DNA of 64,000 nucleotides from Kitasatospora sp. MMS16-BH015 (GTDB lineage Bacteria > Actinomycetota > Actinomycetes > Streptomycetales > Streptomycetaceae). The DNA lies in contig NZ_CP025394.1 in the NCBI RefSeq assembly GCF_002943525.1, positions 1,612,001 through 1,676,000 of the forward strand, given 5' to 3'. Shown in pieces: positions 8,679 to 16,846 of the stretch; the stretch's first letter is position 1, and the number at the start of each line of letters is the position of its first letter. Below the pieces are notes generated by a model. That model was not told the origin of the DNA and did not search any database. It saw only the letters and a list, made by a program, of their open reading frames with translations. The translations under genes and the position numbers were made by a program.

Positions 8679-9568
8679 CAGACCAGCACCACGACACGTC
8701 CGAGATACCCGACATGAACGCGGTGGTCGGCAGCCACCACCTGCTCCTGCTGACCCTGGACACGCTCCGCTACGACGTGGCCCAGGAGCTGGCCGAGGCC
8801 GGCCGGATCCCGCACCTCGCGGCCCTGCTGCCCGGTGGGCGCTGGGAGCGCCGGCACACCCCGGGCAGCTTCACCTACGCCGCGCACCAGGCGATGCTGG
8901 CCGGCTTCCTGCCCACCCCGGCCGACCCGGGCGGCCCGCACCCGCGGCTGTTCGCGGCCCGGTTCGCCGGTTCGGAGACCACCGAGCCGCGCACCTGGGT
9001 CTTCGACACGCCCGACCTGCCCTCGGCGCTGGCCGCCGCCGGGTACCGGACGGTCTGCATCGGCGGGGTCGGCTTCTTCAACAAGCAGGGGCCGCTCGGC
9101 TCGGTGCTGCCGGGGATGTTCCAGGAGAGCCACTGGGAGCCCGAGTTCGGCGTCCCCTCGCCCACCTCCTTCGAGGCCCAGGTGGCCCGGGCCGAACAGG
9201 TGGCGGCCGAGCACGCCGCCACCCGGCCGCTCTTCCTGCTGCTCAACGTCTCCGCCCTGCACCAGCCCAACTGGTTCCACCTGCCCGGCGCCACCCGCGC
9301 GGACGGCGACTCCCGGGCCAGCCACGCGGCGGCCCTGGAGTACGTGGACCGGCACATCCCCCGGCTGCTCGCCGCGATGAGCCGGCGCCTGCCGTGCTTC
9401 GCCGTCATCTGCTCCGACCACGGCACGGCCTACGGGGAGGACGGCTACACCGGCCACCGGATCGGCCACGAGGTGGTCTGGACCGTCCCGTACGCCCAGG
9501 TCACCGTCCCGGCCGCCGGCGAGACCGCCGGGGCCACCGCTCCGGCCGGCGAGGAGAGCGCCCGATGA
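8675..9568 (+). CDS. STM4013-like alkaline-phosphatase/sulfatase superfamily hydrolase
   Basis: Translation probably begins at GTG 8675, overlapping the previous stop (GTGA), for 297 residues; ATG 8714 is a possible later start. The motif LLTLDTLRYDVA at the N-terminus and ICSDHGTAYGEDGYTGHRIGHE near the C-terminus match the metal-binding core of the alkaline phosphatase/sulfatase superfamily, with Asp and a Thr nucleophile candidate first and Asp-His and His later. Substrate unknown. It lies between the ATP-grasp-like and radical SAM genes and overlaps the next start by ATGA, so the set is one operon. Confidence 0.8.
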   Translation: MTDQHHDTSEIPDMNAVVGSHHLLLLTLDTLRYDVAQELAEAGRIPHLAALLPGGRWERRHTPGSFTYAAHQAMLAGFLPTPADPGGPHPRLFAARFAGSETTEPRTWVFDTPDLPSALAAAGYRTVCIGGVGFFNKQGPLGSVLPGMFQESHWEPEFGVPSPTSFEAQVARAEQVAAEHAATRPLFLLLNVSALHQPNWFHLPGATRADGDSRASHAAALEYVDRHIPRLLAAMSRRLPCFAVICSDHGTAYGEDGYTGHRIGHEVVWTVPYAQVTVPAAGETAGATAPAGEESAR

Positions 9569-10908
9569 CCAGCCTGCTGCCCCTCACCACCGCCGTCCCG
9601 GCCGCCGGTTCGCCGTACCAGTCGTACGTCTACGCCTACCCGCACAAGACGGCCTACCGCCCGCTGCGCCCGCGCCCCGAGCTGCGCGAGCTCTGGGCGG
9701 GCGAGCCGCAGCACGCGCTCTCGCTCTACCTGCACATCCCGTTCTGCGAGGTGCGCTGCGGGTTCTGCAACCTTTTCACCCGGATCGGCAGCCCCGAGGG
9801 CCTGACCACCGCCTACCTGGACGCCCTCGACCGGCAGGCCGCCACCGTCCGGGAGGCGCTGGACGGCGGGGCCCGGTTCGCGCTGGCGGCCTTCGGCGGC
9901 GGCACCCCGACCTACCTGACGGCCGGTGAGCTGGAGCGGCTCTGCGACATCGCCGAGCACCGGCTGGGCGCCGACCTGCGGGCCGTCCCGCTCTCGGTGG
10001 AGGCCTCGCCGGACACCGCCACGGCCGACCGGCTGCGGGTGCTGGCCGAGCGCGGCACCACCCGGCTGAGCCTGGGCGTGCAGTCCTTCCTCGACGAGGA
10101 GGCCCGCTCGGCCGTCCGCCCGCAGAAGCGGGCCGCGGTGGAGGCGGCGCTCGGCCGGGTCCGCGAGGCCGGGTTCCCGGTGCTCAACATCGACCTGATC
10201 TACGGCATCGACGGGCAGACCGAGGCCAGTTGGCTCCGCTCGCTGGACGCGGCGCTGGCCTGGCAGCCCGAGGAGCTCTACCTCTACCCGCTGTACGTCC
10301 GCCCGCTCACCGGCCTGGCCCGCCGGGCCGCCGAGGCCACCCCGGCCGGCTGGGACGAGCAGCGGCTGCGGCTCTACCGGGCCGGGCGGGACCACCTGCT
10401 CGGGCAGGGGTACCAGCAGGTCTCGATGCGGATGTTCCGCCGGGCCGGTTCGCCCGAGGCCGGCAGCAGCGAGTACAGCTGCCAGACCGACGGCATGGTC
10501 GGGCTCGGCTGCGGCGCGCGCTCGTACACCTCGCGGCTGCACTACTCCTTCGACTACGCGGTGGACGCCCGGGAGGTGCGCGGCATCATCGACGCGTACG
10601 TGGCCACCACCGACTTCTCCCGGGCCGAGGTGGGCCGGGCGATGACCCCGGACGAATCCCGGCGGCGGCACCTGATCCAGTCGCTGCTCCAGGCCGAGGG
10701 GCTCGACCTGGCCGACTACCGGCGCCGCTTCGGCACCGAGGCGGTCGCGGACTTCGCGGCCGAGCTGGCCCCGCTGAGCGACCGACTGGCCTTCACCGAA
10801 GACCGGCTGACCCTCACCCCCGAGGGCCTGGCGCACTCCGACGCGATCGGCCCCGCCCTCTTCTCCGACTCCGTCCGGGCCGACATGGCCTCCTACCAGC
10901 TCCGCTGA
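9565..10908 (+). CDS. STM4012-like radical SAM protein (HemN/HemW-like)
   Basis: Start ATG 9565 overlaps the previous stop (ATGA); 447 residues. The 4Fe-4S-binding CxxxCxxC motif is CEVRCGFC at residues 61-68, in the HemN-like context LYLHIPFCEVRCGFCN. It is followed by the SAM-binding AAFGGGTPTYL and SVEASPDT segments and LSLGVQSFLDEE. The C-terminal region resembles the HemN C-terminal wing. This is the STM4012 family, not coproporphyrinogen dehydrogenase itself, judging by the neighbours. It probably works with the second radical SAM enzyme encoded directly downstream. Confidence 0.87.
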   Translation: MTSLLPLTTAVPAAGSPYQSYVYAYPHKTAYRPLRPRPELRELWAGEPQHALSLYLHIPFCEVRCGFCNLFTRIGSPEGLTTAYLDALDRQAATVREALDGGARFALAAFGGGTPTYLTAGELERLCDIAEHRLGADLRAVPLSVEASPDTATADRLRVLAERGTTRLSLGVQSFLDEEARSAVRPQKRAAVEAALGRVREAGFPVLNIDLIYGIDGQTEASWLRSLDAALAWQPEELYLYPLYVRPLTGLARRAAEATPAGWDEQRLRLYRAGRDHLLGQGYQQVSMRMFRRAGSPEAGSSEYSCQTDGMVGLGCGARSYTSRLHYSFDYAVDAREVRGIIDAYVATTDFSRAEVGRAMTPDESRRRHLIQSLLQAEGLDLADYRRRFGTEAVADFAAELAPLSDRLAFTEDRLTLTPEGLAHSDAIGPALFSDSVRADMASYQLR

Positions 10909-10915
10909 GGCCGCG

Positions 10916-11839
10916 ATGACCGTCCAGCACCTGGGCCTGCCCGCCTTCCGCCCGCCGGCCGCCGCACCGCTCGACCTCACCTTCCTCTACCGCGGCCCGC
11001 TCTCCTCCTGCGACTACGACTGCCCCTACTGCCCGTTCGCCAAGCGGCGCGACGCCCCGGAGCAACTCCGGGGCGATCGGGCGGCGTTGGCGCGGTTCAC
11101 GGACTGGGTGGCGGGCACCGGGGACACCGTCTCGGTGCTGTTCACGCCCTGGGGCGAGGGGTTGGTGCGGTCCTGGTACCGGGAGGCCATGGTGCGGCTG
11201 AGCCGGCTGCCGCAGGTGCGGCGGGTGGCCATCCAGACCAACCTCAGCTGCCGCACCGACTGGCTGGCCGAGGCCGACCTCAACGCCCTGGCCCTCTGGG
11301 TCACCTACCACCCCGGCCAGGTCGGCCACGAGCGCTTCCTGGCCAAGTGCCGCGAGCTCACCGCCCTCGGTGTCCGCCACAGCGTCGGCGTGGTCGGCCA
11401 GCCCGAACACCTCGACGCCGCCCGGCAGTTGCGCGCCGACCTGCCCTCCTCCACCTACCTCTGGATCAACGCCGCCGAGGGCCTCACCTACACCGACGCC
11501 GAGGCCGCCGACTGGTCCGCCCTCGACCCCCTCTTCTCCTACAGCCGCCACCCCCACCCCAGCGCCGGCCACCCCTGCCGCACCGGCGACTCCGTCCTCT
11601 CCGTGGACGGCGACGGCACCGTCCGCCGCTGCCACTTCGTCAAGGCCCCCCTGGGCAACCTCTACGACGATTCCTTCCGCGCCGCCCTCACCCCCCGCCC
11701 CTGCCCCCTCGGCGTCTGCGACTGCCACATCGGCTACGTCCACCTGGAGACCCTCCCGCTCTACGAGACCTTCGGGGCAGGGGTGTTGGAGCGTGTCCCG
11801 GCCGACTGGCCGAACCGGGAACAGGCCCTCAAGGCTTGA
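10916..11839 (+). CDS. STM4011-like radical SAM protein
   Basis: A 307-residue radical SAM enzyme with CDYDCPYC at residues 32-39 as the iron-sulfur motif. A C-terminal Cys cluster (HPCRTGD...VRRCHFVKAPLGNLY...CPLGVCDCHIGYVH) resembles SPASM/Twitch-like auxiliary cluster sites of peptide-modifying enzymes. It starts seven bases after the STM4012-like gene and closes the cluster. Its last 11 bases overlap, tail to tail, the end of the minus-strand STAND gene. The reaction is unknown. Confidence 0.86.
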   Translation: MTVQHLGLPAFRPPAAAPLDLTFLYRGPLSSCDYDCPYCPFAKRRDAPEQLRGDRAALARFTDWVAGTGDTVSVLFTPWGEGLVRSWYREAMVRLSRLPQVRRVAIQTNLSCRTDWLAEADLNALALWVTYHPGQVGHERFLAKCRELTALGVRHSVGVVGQPEHLDAARQLRADLPSSTYLWINAAEGLTYTDAEAADWSALDPLFSYSRHPHPSAGHPCRTGDSVLSVDGDGTVRRCHFVKAPLGNLYDDSFRAALTPRPCPLGVCDCHIGYVHLETLPLYETFGAGVLERVPADWPNREQALKA

Positions 11840-14525
11840 CGGCCATGGATTCGACCAGCCGACGCTGTGCCTGGAGGTCCAAGGCTTGGTCGGCGGTGAG
11901 CTCGTACTGCTCCAGCACCTCCAGCTCGGCAAGGGCAGCTTCCGGCTCCCCTCGGTACGCGACGATCACGGCTCGTTGAGACCGCAGTCCGATGACCTGT
12001 TCAAGAAGGGCCAGCTGGGTGGTGAGTGGCAACAAGTCCCTGTCGATCAGTTGCAACGCCTCGTCGACCGCACCGATCTCCAGCAAGTTGTCCACCGCGT
12101 CCTGACCGGCAGCGACCATCGATCGCCACGCCCCGGAGAGGTAGTAGAACTTCATGGCATGCATCGCCGCCAAGCCATAGGAGGCATTCAGGTGCCGACA
12201 GCAGACCACGTACAGGAACAGGCAGTCGGCGAGGTGCTTGCAGTCTTCCACCCAGCTGCCCACCGACTCCACCAGCGCTCGGGTCTCCTCGGCACTCGCA
12301 CCCACCACATCCTCGACGTCCAACCCGAAGTGTTCGTAGTAGTCCGCAGCCACCTCCAGCGCTTCGCGACCGGCCTCCGCATACCGGCCCGCGTACAGCA
12401 AGCCCGTCGCATAGGTGTAGCGAACGATGCGTTCGACCTGTTTCGAACTCGTGCGTGAAAGTGCGTCACCGTACCTGCACCGCAGTTCCTCCACATCCCC
12501 TTCTTCACCGGCCGCGGTCAGCAGGCGTAGTGCGAGCGTCCCACTCTCCCATTCGTCGAGGTCGGCTCCGTCCGCCAACTCCCTAAGCAGGCCGACCGCG
12601 GCGGCGTGGCCGGCCCGGTCCTTGATGCCGTGGCACCAAGTCGCAAGAGCATTGGCTGCCCGGAATCGGTGACTGGTGCCCTCCTGCTCGTCAGCTGCGA
12701 TCGCTCCGAGGATCCCTCGTAGCTCGTCCGGCAGACCGATCTCCTGGAAATGCTCCTCCCCGGCGATCTCCACCAAGACGTCCACCTTGCCCAGCTGAGC
12801 CTGCAGCCGGAGCCAGCGCCCGAAGCGCCGGATGTCCCGGGTCGCACTCAGCCCCTCCTCCAACAGCTCGGCGAGCTTGCACCGCACGGCAGCCGACTGC
12901 TCAGGCAGCAGCTGCTCGAACTCCTCAGCCGCCACCGTGCCCGCCGAGTCGTGGAGCTTCACCCGGCCGTCACCGAAGGTCTGTGCGAGGCCGCTGCCGA
13001 CCAGCTCCCGCACGGCTCGGGCCAAGATCGTAGGTGTGCCCTTAACCAACGCGGCCGCGAGCTGCTGCGCCTCCACCATCGTGAGCGGCACGGCAGCATC
13101 CGCCAGCACTGCCGCCACTTGGCGGGCAGCGCCGCTGAGACCGGCAAAGGCGTACCCGATCAGGATGTCCTGCGCCGTCGTCGTGAGGTGCAAGCGCTCC
13201 CGCAGCGCAGCGCAGAATGCCCGGGCGTCCCTCCCGTACGAATCCCGCGTCAGCTGAGCCGCTCCCGCGACGAACAGTGGGAGGCCGCCGGTGAGCTCCA
13301 CCACCAGGCGGGCCGTCGGATGATCGAGAGCGCACCCGGCTCCGGCAAACACCGCGGCCACGGTGTCCTCGTCCCACCCCTCCAGGGTCTCGGCGGGTCT
13401 CCCCAGGTACGCCTCCAACGGGCGCTGGCCCTCCCAGGGCCGGGCCAGCAGGACGAAGCGAAGGCAGGACGCGGTGTCCACCAAGGCCCTGAGGTCCGCG
13501 TGGTCCAGGCGGTGCACGTTGTCCAGGACCACCGTCACCCGCGCTGCGGGATCCACCCTCCGATTGACCGCGGCCAGCAGCTCCAACGCGGTGCCGCTCG
13601 GCAGCATCGCCGCCTCGACCGGGCGTCCGGGACTCGACAGGAGCCGCGCGGACAGCTCACGCGCCAGCGAGGAGGGCACCGCGGCGGGCGGTAGATCGCC
13701 CACGTCGAAGTACACCGGAGTACCGCCGCAGTGCGCTGCCGCCCGGCCCGCCCAGGTGCTCTTGCCGGCGCCGGCGAGACCGACGATCAGTCGGACGCGG
13801 CCCTCGCCGTCGGCGGGCGGTTCCGACCGGTGGGGATGGCAGATCCCGGGGACCGCAGGAAACGCCTGCAGCTGCTCGACGAACTGTTCGAACAGATCAG
13901 GAAGTTCGTCAACCGTGATCTGATGCTCGCCCGCCCCGGCCGCCAGGTGCTGGATGTGCGCGGCCAGCTTCGCGACGAGCGTCTGCGGCGCGAGCGAGCC
14001 GAAGGGCACACTCGCGGCCCGCGCCGTGCACCAGCGCAACGCCTCGGCCAAGTCGACCCAGGCCGGCGGCAGCCCGAGCACCGGCCGAGGGCCGCCCGGC
14101 CAGTGGATCGCCACGTCCTGCGGCCAGTCCGGCCGCTTGGCCATCGCGGCAAGCTTCCGACCCGGTTCGACGTTGGCGACCAGCACGAGGAACGGCTCCC
14201 CGGCCCGGCGTCCTGCGGCATGCTCAGCCCGGACGGCTGCGAAGCCTTCGACCGCCGTCCTGACATCCGCCCACTGCAGCGGGTGGGCCCTGGTCTTGAT
14301 CTGGAGATAGCCGCGGCGCTCCGGCCAGGCGACCTCGATGTCCTCGTCCCGCTCGCAGGCGAGCACCCGGGCTCCCGTGTCCACCATGGCGAGCAGACAG
14401 GCTACGGCGTACAGGTGCTGGTAGAGGAACCCTCGGTGCACCGCCTCGATCCGGTTCAGCTGCAGCGGGTCGAGCACCGGTCCCAGTCGGCTTTCCATGC
14501 CCTTGTTCTGATCAATCGTCACCAA
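11829..14525 (-). CDS. STAND NTPase with N-terminal PD-(D/E)XK-type nuclease domain
   Basis: An 898-residue protein in three parts. Residues ~25-140 look like a restriction-type nuclease of the DUF4297/Cap4 kind: GFLYQHLYA, then D62-I-E64 and the core Q75-I-K77. Around residue 250 lies a P-loop, GLAGAGKST, followed ~90 residues later by Walker B VVLDNVHRLD and an arginine-containing sensor-like LLARPWEG, typical of STAND/NACHT ATPases. The last ~400 residues are helical repeats (TPR-like). Nuclease-STAND-repeat architecture is that of Avs-type antiphage sensors, where the repeats bind a viral protein and the nuclease degrades DNA. Base composition is visibly less G/C-biased than the flanks. 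The trigger is unknown; ATG at residue 10 is an alternative start. Confidence 0.75.
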   Translation of the reverse strand: MVTIDQNKGMESRLGPVLDPLQLNRIEAVHRGFLYQHLYAVACLLAMVDTGARVLACERDEDIEVAWPERRGYLQIKTRAHPLQWADVRTAVEGFAAVRAEHAAGRRAGEPFLVLVANVEPGRKLAAMAKRPDWPQDVAIHWPGGPRPVLGLPPAWVDLAEALRWCTARAASVPFGSLAPQTLVAKLAAHIQHLAAGAGEHQITVDELPDLFEQFVEQLQAFPAVPGICHPHRSEPPADGEGRVRLIVGLAGAGKSTWAGRAAAHCGGTPVYFDVGDLPPAAVPSSLARELSARLLSSPGRPVEAAMLPSGTALELLAAVNRRVDPAARVTVVLDNVHRLDHADLRALVDTASCLRFVLLARPWEGQRPLEAYLGRPAETLEGWDEDTVAAVFAGAGCALDHPTARLVVELTGGLPLFVAGAAQLTRDSYGRDARAFCAALRERLHLTTTAQDILIGYAFAGLSGAARQVAAVLADAAVPLTMVEAQQLAAALVKGTPTILARAVRELVGSGLAQTFGDGRVKLHDSAGTVAAEEFEQLLPEQSAAVRCKLAELLEEGLSATRDIRRFGRWLRLQAQLGKVDVLVEIAGEEHFQEIGLPDELRGILGAIAADEQEGTSHRFRAANALATWCHGIKDRAGHAAAVGLLRELADGADLDEWESGTLALRLLTAAGEEGDVEELRCRYGDALSRTSSKQVERIVRYTYATGLLYAGRYAEAGREALEVAADYYEHFGLDVEDVVGASAEETRALVESVGSWVEDCKHLADCLFLYVVCCRHLNASYGLAAMHAMKFYYLSGAWRSMVAAGQDAVDNLLEIGAVDEALQLIDRDLLPLTTQLALLEQVIGLRSQRAVIVAYRGEPEAALAELEVLEQYELTADQALDLQAQRRLVESMAVKP

Positions 14526-14584
14526 CTGACCTCCTCTGTTGGATCATCAGTCTTCCAATCCCTTCCCATCTCCTGGAGCACTCG

Positions 14585-15043
14585 TTGAACACGAGCACCA
14601 TCAACCGCGCCACCCGCTTCGCCGCCGTCTACGCCCTGCTCAGGGCCTCGGCGGACGTCGCCGACCACTGGATCCAGACCGACCACCAAGCCGCCACCAA
14701 GGGACAGCAGGACGGCGTGCCCGGGCAGTCGACAGCAGCCGGCCGGCGGAGCTGCGCCGCCCACGTGGCCACCTACACCGCCGCTCAGGCGGCCACCGTC
14801 CTGGTCGCCGACCGCGTGCTCGGTCTCGGTCTGCGCCCCTCCCGGGTGGCGGCTGCGCTGCTGCTCTCCGCCGCCAGCCACTACGTGGCCGACCGCCGGG
14901 TACCGCTGCGGCGTCTGGCCAAGGCCACCAAGGGCGGCCGCTTCGTCGAGCTCGCCGACCACGGCATGAACGGCGCCTACCTGCTGGACCAGGCTTGGCA
15001 CCACGCGTTCGAGACCTGTGCGGCGGTGATAGCGTCCGGCTGA
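14585..15043 (+). CDS. Small hydrophobic protein of unknown function, 152 aa
   Basis: The start is TTG 14585, supported by GGAG six bases upstream. The protein reads LLRASADVADHWIQTDHQA near its N-terminus, then hydrophobic helices (AAQAATVLVADRVLGLGLRP, VAAALLLSAASHYVADRR) and a conserved-looking LADHGMNGAYLLDQAWHHAFE. The ADxW-QTDHQA and His-rich phrases are familiar from small membrane-associated proteins carried on actinomycete chromosomes and mobile elements (DUF3307-like), but I cannot name the function. It is divergent from the STAND gene and convergent with the Crp-like gene, 13 bases from its stop. Confidence 0.6.
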   Translation: MNTSTINRATRFAAVYALLRASADVADHWIQTDHQAATKGQQDGVPGQSTAAGRRSCAAHVATYTAAQAATVLVADRVLGLGLRPSRVAAALLLSAASHYVADRRVPLRRLAKATKGGRFVELADHGMNGAYLLDQAWHHAFETCAAVIASG

Positions 15044-15056
15044 CCGGCCACGGGAC

Positions 15057-15746
15057 TCAACAGCCGAGCCGGGCCACGCACGCCTCCCACTGCCGCAGGT
15101 CGATCTCCAACTCCCCCTTGCTGCAGAACTGACCGATCGAGAGGGCGTTCAGGAGCTTGCGCGCCCGGTGGTGTCCCAGGTACAGCCCTTGGGCCAGGTG
15201 GTCCCGGTTGACCCGCAAGGTCACCAATCCGTCGTGGCTGCCACCGGCCTGCCAGGCATTCCGGACCAGCGGCCGGATCAGGACGGCCAGACGAAGCTCG
15301 GGGTCGCTCGCCCCGCGGAGCTCGTCCATCTCCTGACCCCTGCAGTAAAGGTACTGGTTCAACAGGAAGCCGACGCGCGACCCGAGCAGGACCTGGCGGA
15401 ACCGATCCGCCGAACCGACCACCAGTTCGCAATCGGTATGCGCGACCACCTGGGCCATCCGGCGGGCTTTCGGATTCAGTGCCGGCCCCTCGCCGACCAG
15501 GTCGCCGGACGATCTGAACGCCACCACGGAAGACGCGCCGTCCGTCATCCTCTCCACCCGCAGCGCACCCTTCAGGATGCCGAACACCTCGGTCCCGGGG
15601 TGGCCCTGGAGGATAAGACGCTCGCCGGCAGGGACCCAGCGCCTTCTCCAATCCGCAGTAATCGAATCCCAGAGCGATTGCTGAAGGATCTCCTGGAGGG
15701 TCGGACCCGGGACAGCGAGCGATCGGCCATTGGCACTCTCGTACAT
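15057..15746 (-). CDS. Crp/Fnr-family cyclic-nucleotide-type regulator
   Basis: A 229-residue protein with a cNMP-binding-like beta roll (residues ~20-130: WVPAGERLILQGHPGTEVFGILKGALRV, then FRSSGDLVGEGPAL). This is followed by a long dimer helix and a C-terminal winged helix (LVTLRVNRDHLAQGLYLGHHRARKLLNAL). The phosphate-binding cassette region is GDLVGEGPALNPKARR, with the Gly-Glu and a downstream Arg that cNMP-binding proteins use, though the match is loose. It is transcribed away from the cyclase-like gene, with 245 bases between starts. A cyclase beside a Crp-type sensor suggests a signal-receiver pair, which is inference. Confidence 0.85.
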   Translation of the reverse strand: MYESANGRSLAVPGPTLQEILQQSLWDSITADWRRRWVPAGERLILQGHPGTEVFGILKGALRVERMTDGASSVVAFRSSGDLVGEGPALNPKARRMAQVVAHTDCELVVGSADRFRQVLLGSRVGFLLNQYLYCRGQEMDELRGASDPELRLAVLIRPLVRNAWQAGGSHDGLVTLRVNRDHLAQGLYLGHHRARKLLNALSIGQFCSKGELEIDLRQWEACVARLGC

Positions 15747-15991
15747 GCGATGGAAGGTAGAGCATCAATGCCCATCTTCCGTTGATTTCACCGATGTTGT
15801 CGCGTTTTCAGCCCTTTCGGACATCAATTTCGAAAAACTTTTCCCAACGGGATTCCCCTATTCCGCGCGCGTAGCACGTCCTGCGGTCTGCTGTACCTAC
15901 CAATCGTAGGTACAGCAGACCGCCGTCGGTCGAAACTCATAGAGAACGCAGCGACCGCCCGACCCCGGGCGACACGCCTCCAGGAGGTTCG
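15747..15991. promoter_or_regulatory. Divergent promoter region of the Crp-like gene and the cyclase-Wadjet operon
   Basis: 245 bases between two divergent starts. It is markedly more AT-rich than the rest of the window around 15780-15870 and carries an 18-bp perfect inverted repeat at 15883-15923. Both genes must be expressed from here. A GGAGG motif lies just before the ATG at 15992. I do not assign -10/-35 boxes. Confidence 0.55.
15883..15923. repeat. 18-bp perfect inverted repeat with 5-base loop
   Basis: The arms 15883-15900 and 15906-15923 are exact reverse complements around the loop CAATC. A 13-bp core (TGCTGTACCTAC side) is not pure GC, unlike most terminators here, and there is no T-run. 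It sits upstream of both divergent genes, so it is not their terminator. It could be an operator for the Crp-like dimer or the small HTH protein, a 5' UTR hairpin of the operon mRNA, or part of a small RNA. Confidence 0.85.
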
Positions 15992-16846
15992 ATGACCGGC
16001 TCCATCCCCGACACCTTCACCAGCGGGCTGCGGCCCGAAGAACTCGCCGTCGTGGTCTTCGACCAGGTCGACTACTCCAAGCTGCCAGCCGCCGATCACA
16101 CCGAGGCCAGCGCCGTCACCGGACCGCTGATCGAGCAGGCACTCCGCCGAGCGAGCCTCACAGCTGTCCTGGAGAGTTGGCGGATCTTCCGTGAGACCGG
16201 CGACGGTCTGGTCTTCGGCTGTGCCCCGGCCTACCTGCCCCAGCTGCTGGACCGCTTCCTCCCCGCACTCGAAGAGGTGCTCGCCGACCACCGTTCTCGC
16301 GCCGGGCGCATTCCGGTACGCATGCGAGTCGCCGTCACCTGCGGCCCGGTCTCGATCGACGGCGGGCCCGTGGACGGAAACGGGGCCGCCCGGGTCGAAG
16401 CCCACCGACTGGTCGACGCCTCCGTGTTGAAGGCCGTCATGACCGTCGCCAACCCGGAGGCCACCCACGTGGGGGCAATCGTCTCCGACCGGGTGTACCA
16501 GGACGTCGTCCTCGGCCGCTACTGCAAGCTGCACCCCGACCGGTTCCTCCGCGTCACCGCCACCGTCACGGGCAAGAAGGACTTCCGTGCTGCGGCCTGG
16601 ATCCACGTGCCGGCACCGTCGGCCGGACTGCTCGCGTTCCCCCCGGCCCCGCCGACCACCGACACACCGCCGGAGGCCGTGGCGCTCCCCCTGCCCGAGC
16701 CCGACGAACTCCCCGTCCGCCCGGTGGAGTCGACGATCATCACAACGGACCAGCGGGTGAACCAGGGCATGGCCGTCAACCACGGCATCACCGGTGGCGT
16801 GAGCCTCTCCTTCGGCAAGCCGGACCGTCCGGTCCGCTGGCGGTGA
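15992..16846 (+). CDS. Class III nucleotide cyclase-like protein with C-terminal Gly/Asn motif
   Basis: In this 284-residue protein, residues ~15-195 follow the class III cyclase fold: VVVFDQVDYSKL (first metal-Asp strand), FRETGDGLVFGC (second Asp in GDG), VRMRVAVTCGPVSIDGG, and ARVEAHRLVDASVLKAV at the position of the usual N-x-A-x-R motif. The Arg is kept but the Asn is replaced by Val, so activity is uncertain. Uridylate cyclases of Pycsar are distant members of this fold. A Pro-rich linker then leads to a tail (residues 255-275) rich in Gly, Asn and Val, resembling short amyloid-type signalling motifs. First gene of a nine-gene operon; its stop overlaps the next start (GTGA). Confidence 0.72.
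   Translation: MTGSIPDTFTSGLRPEELAVVVFDQVDYSKLPAADHTEASAVTGPLIEQALRRASLTAVLESWRIFRETGDGLVFGCAPAYLPQLLDRFLPALEEVLADHRSRAGRIPVRMRVAVTCGPVSIDGGPVDGNGAARVEAHRLVDASVLKAVMTVANPEATHVGAIVSDRVYQDVVLGRYCKLHPDRFLRVTATVTGKKDFRAAAWIHVPAPSAGLLAFPPAPPTTDTPPEAVALPLPEPDELPVRPVESTIITTDQRVNQGMAVNHGITGGVSLSFGKPDRPVRWR

Noticed and set aside
6320..9469. Minus-strand open frame of over 1000 codons opposite the STM4015/STM4014/STM4013 genes
   Set aside because: It is antisense to three genes with clear family motifs, has no ribosome site and repetitive composition.
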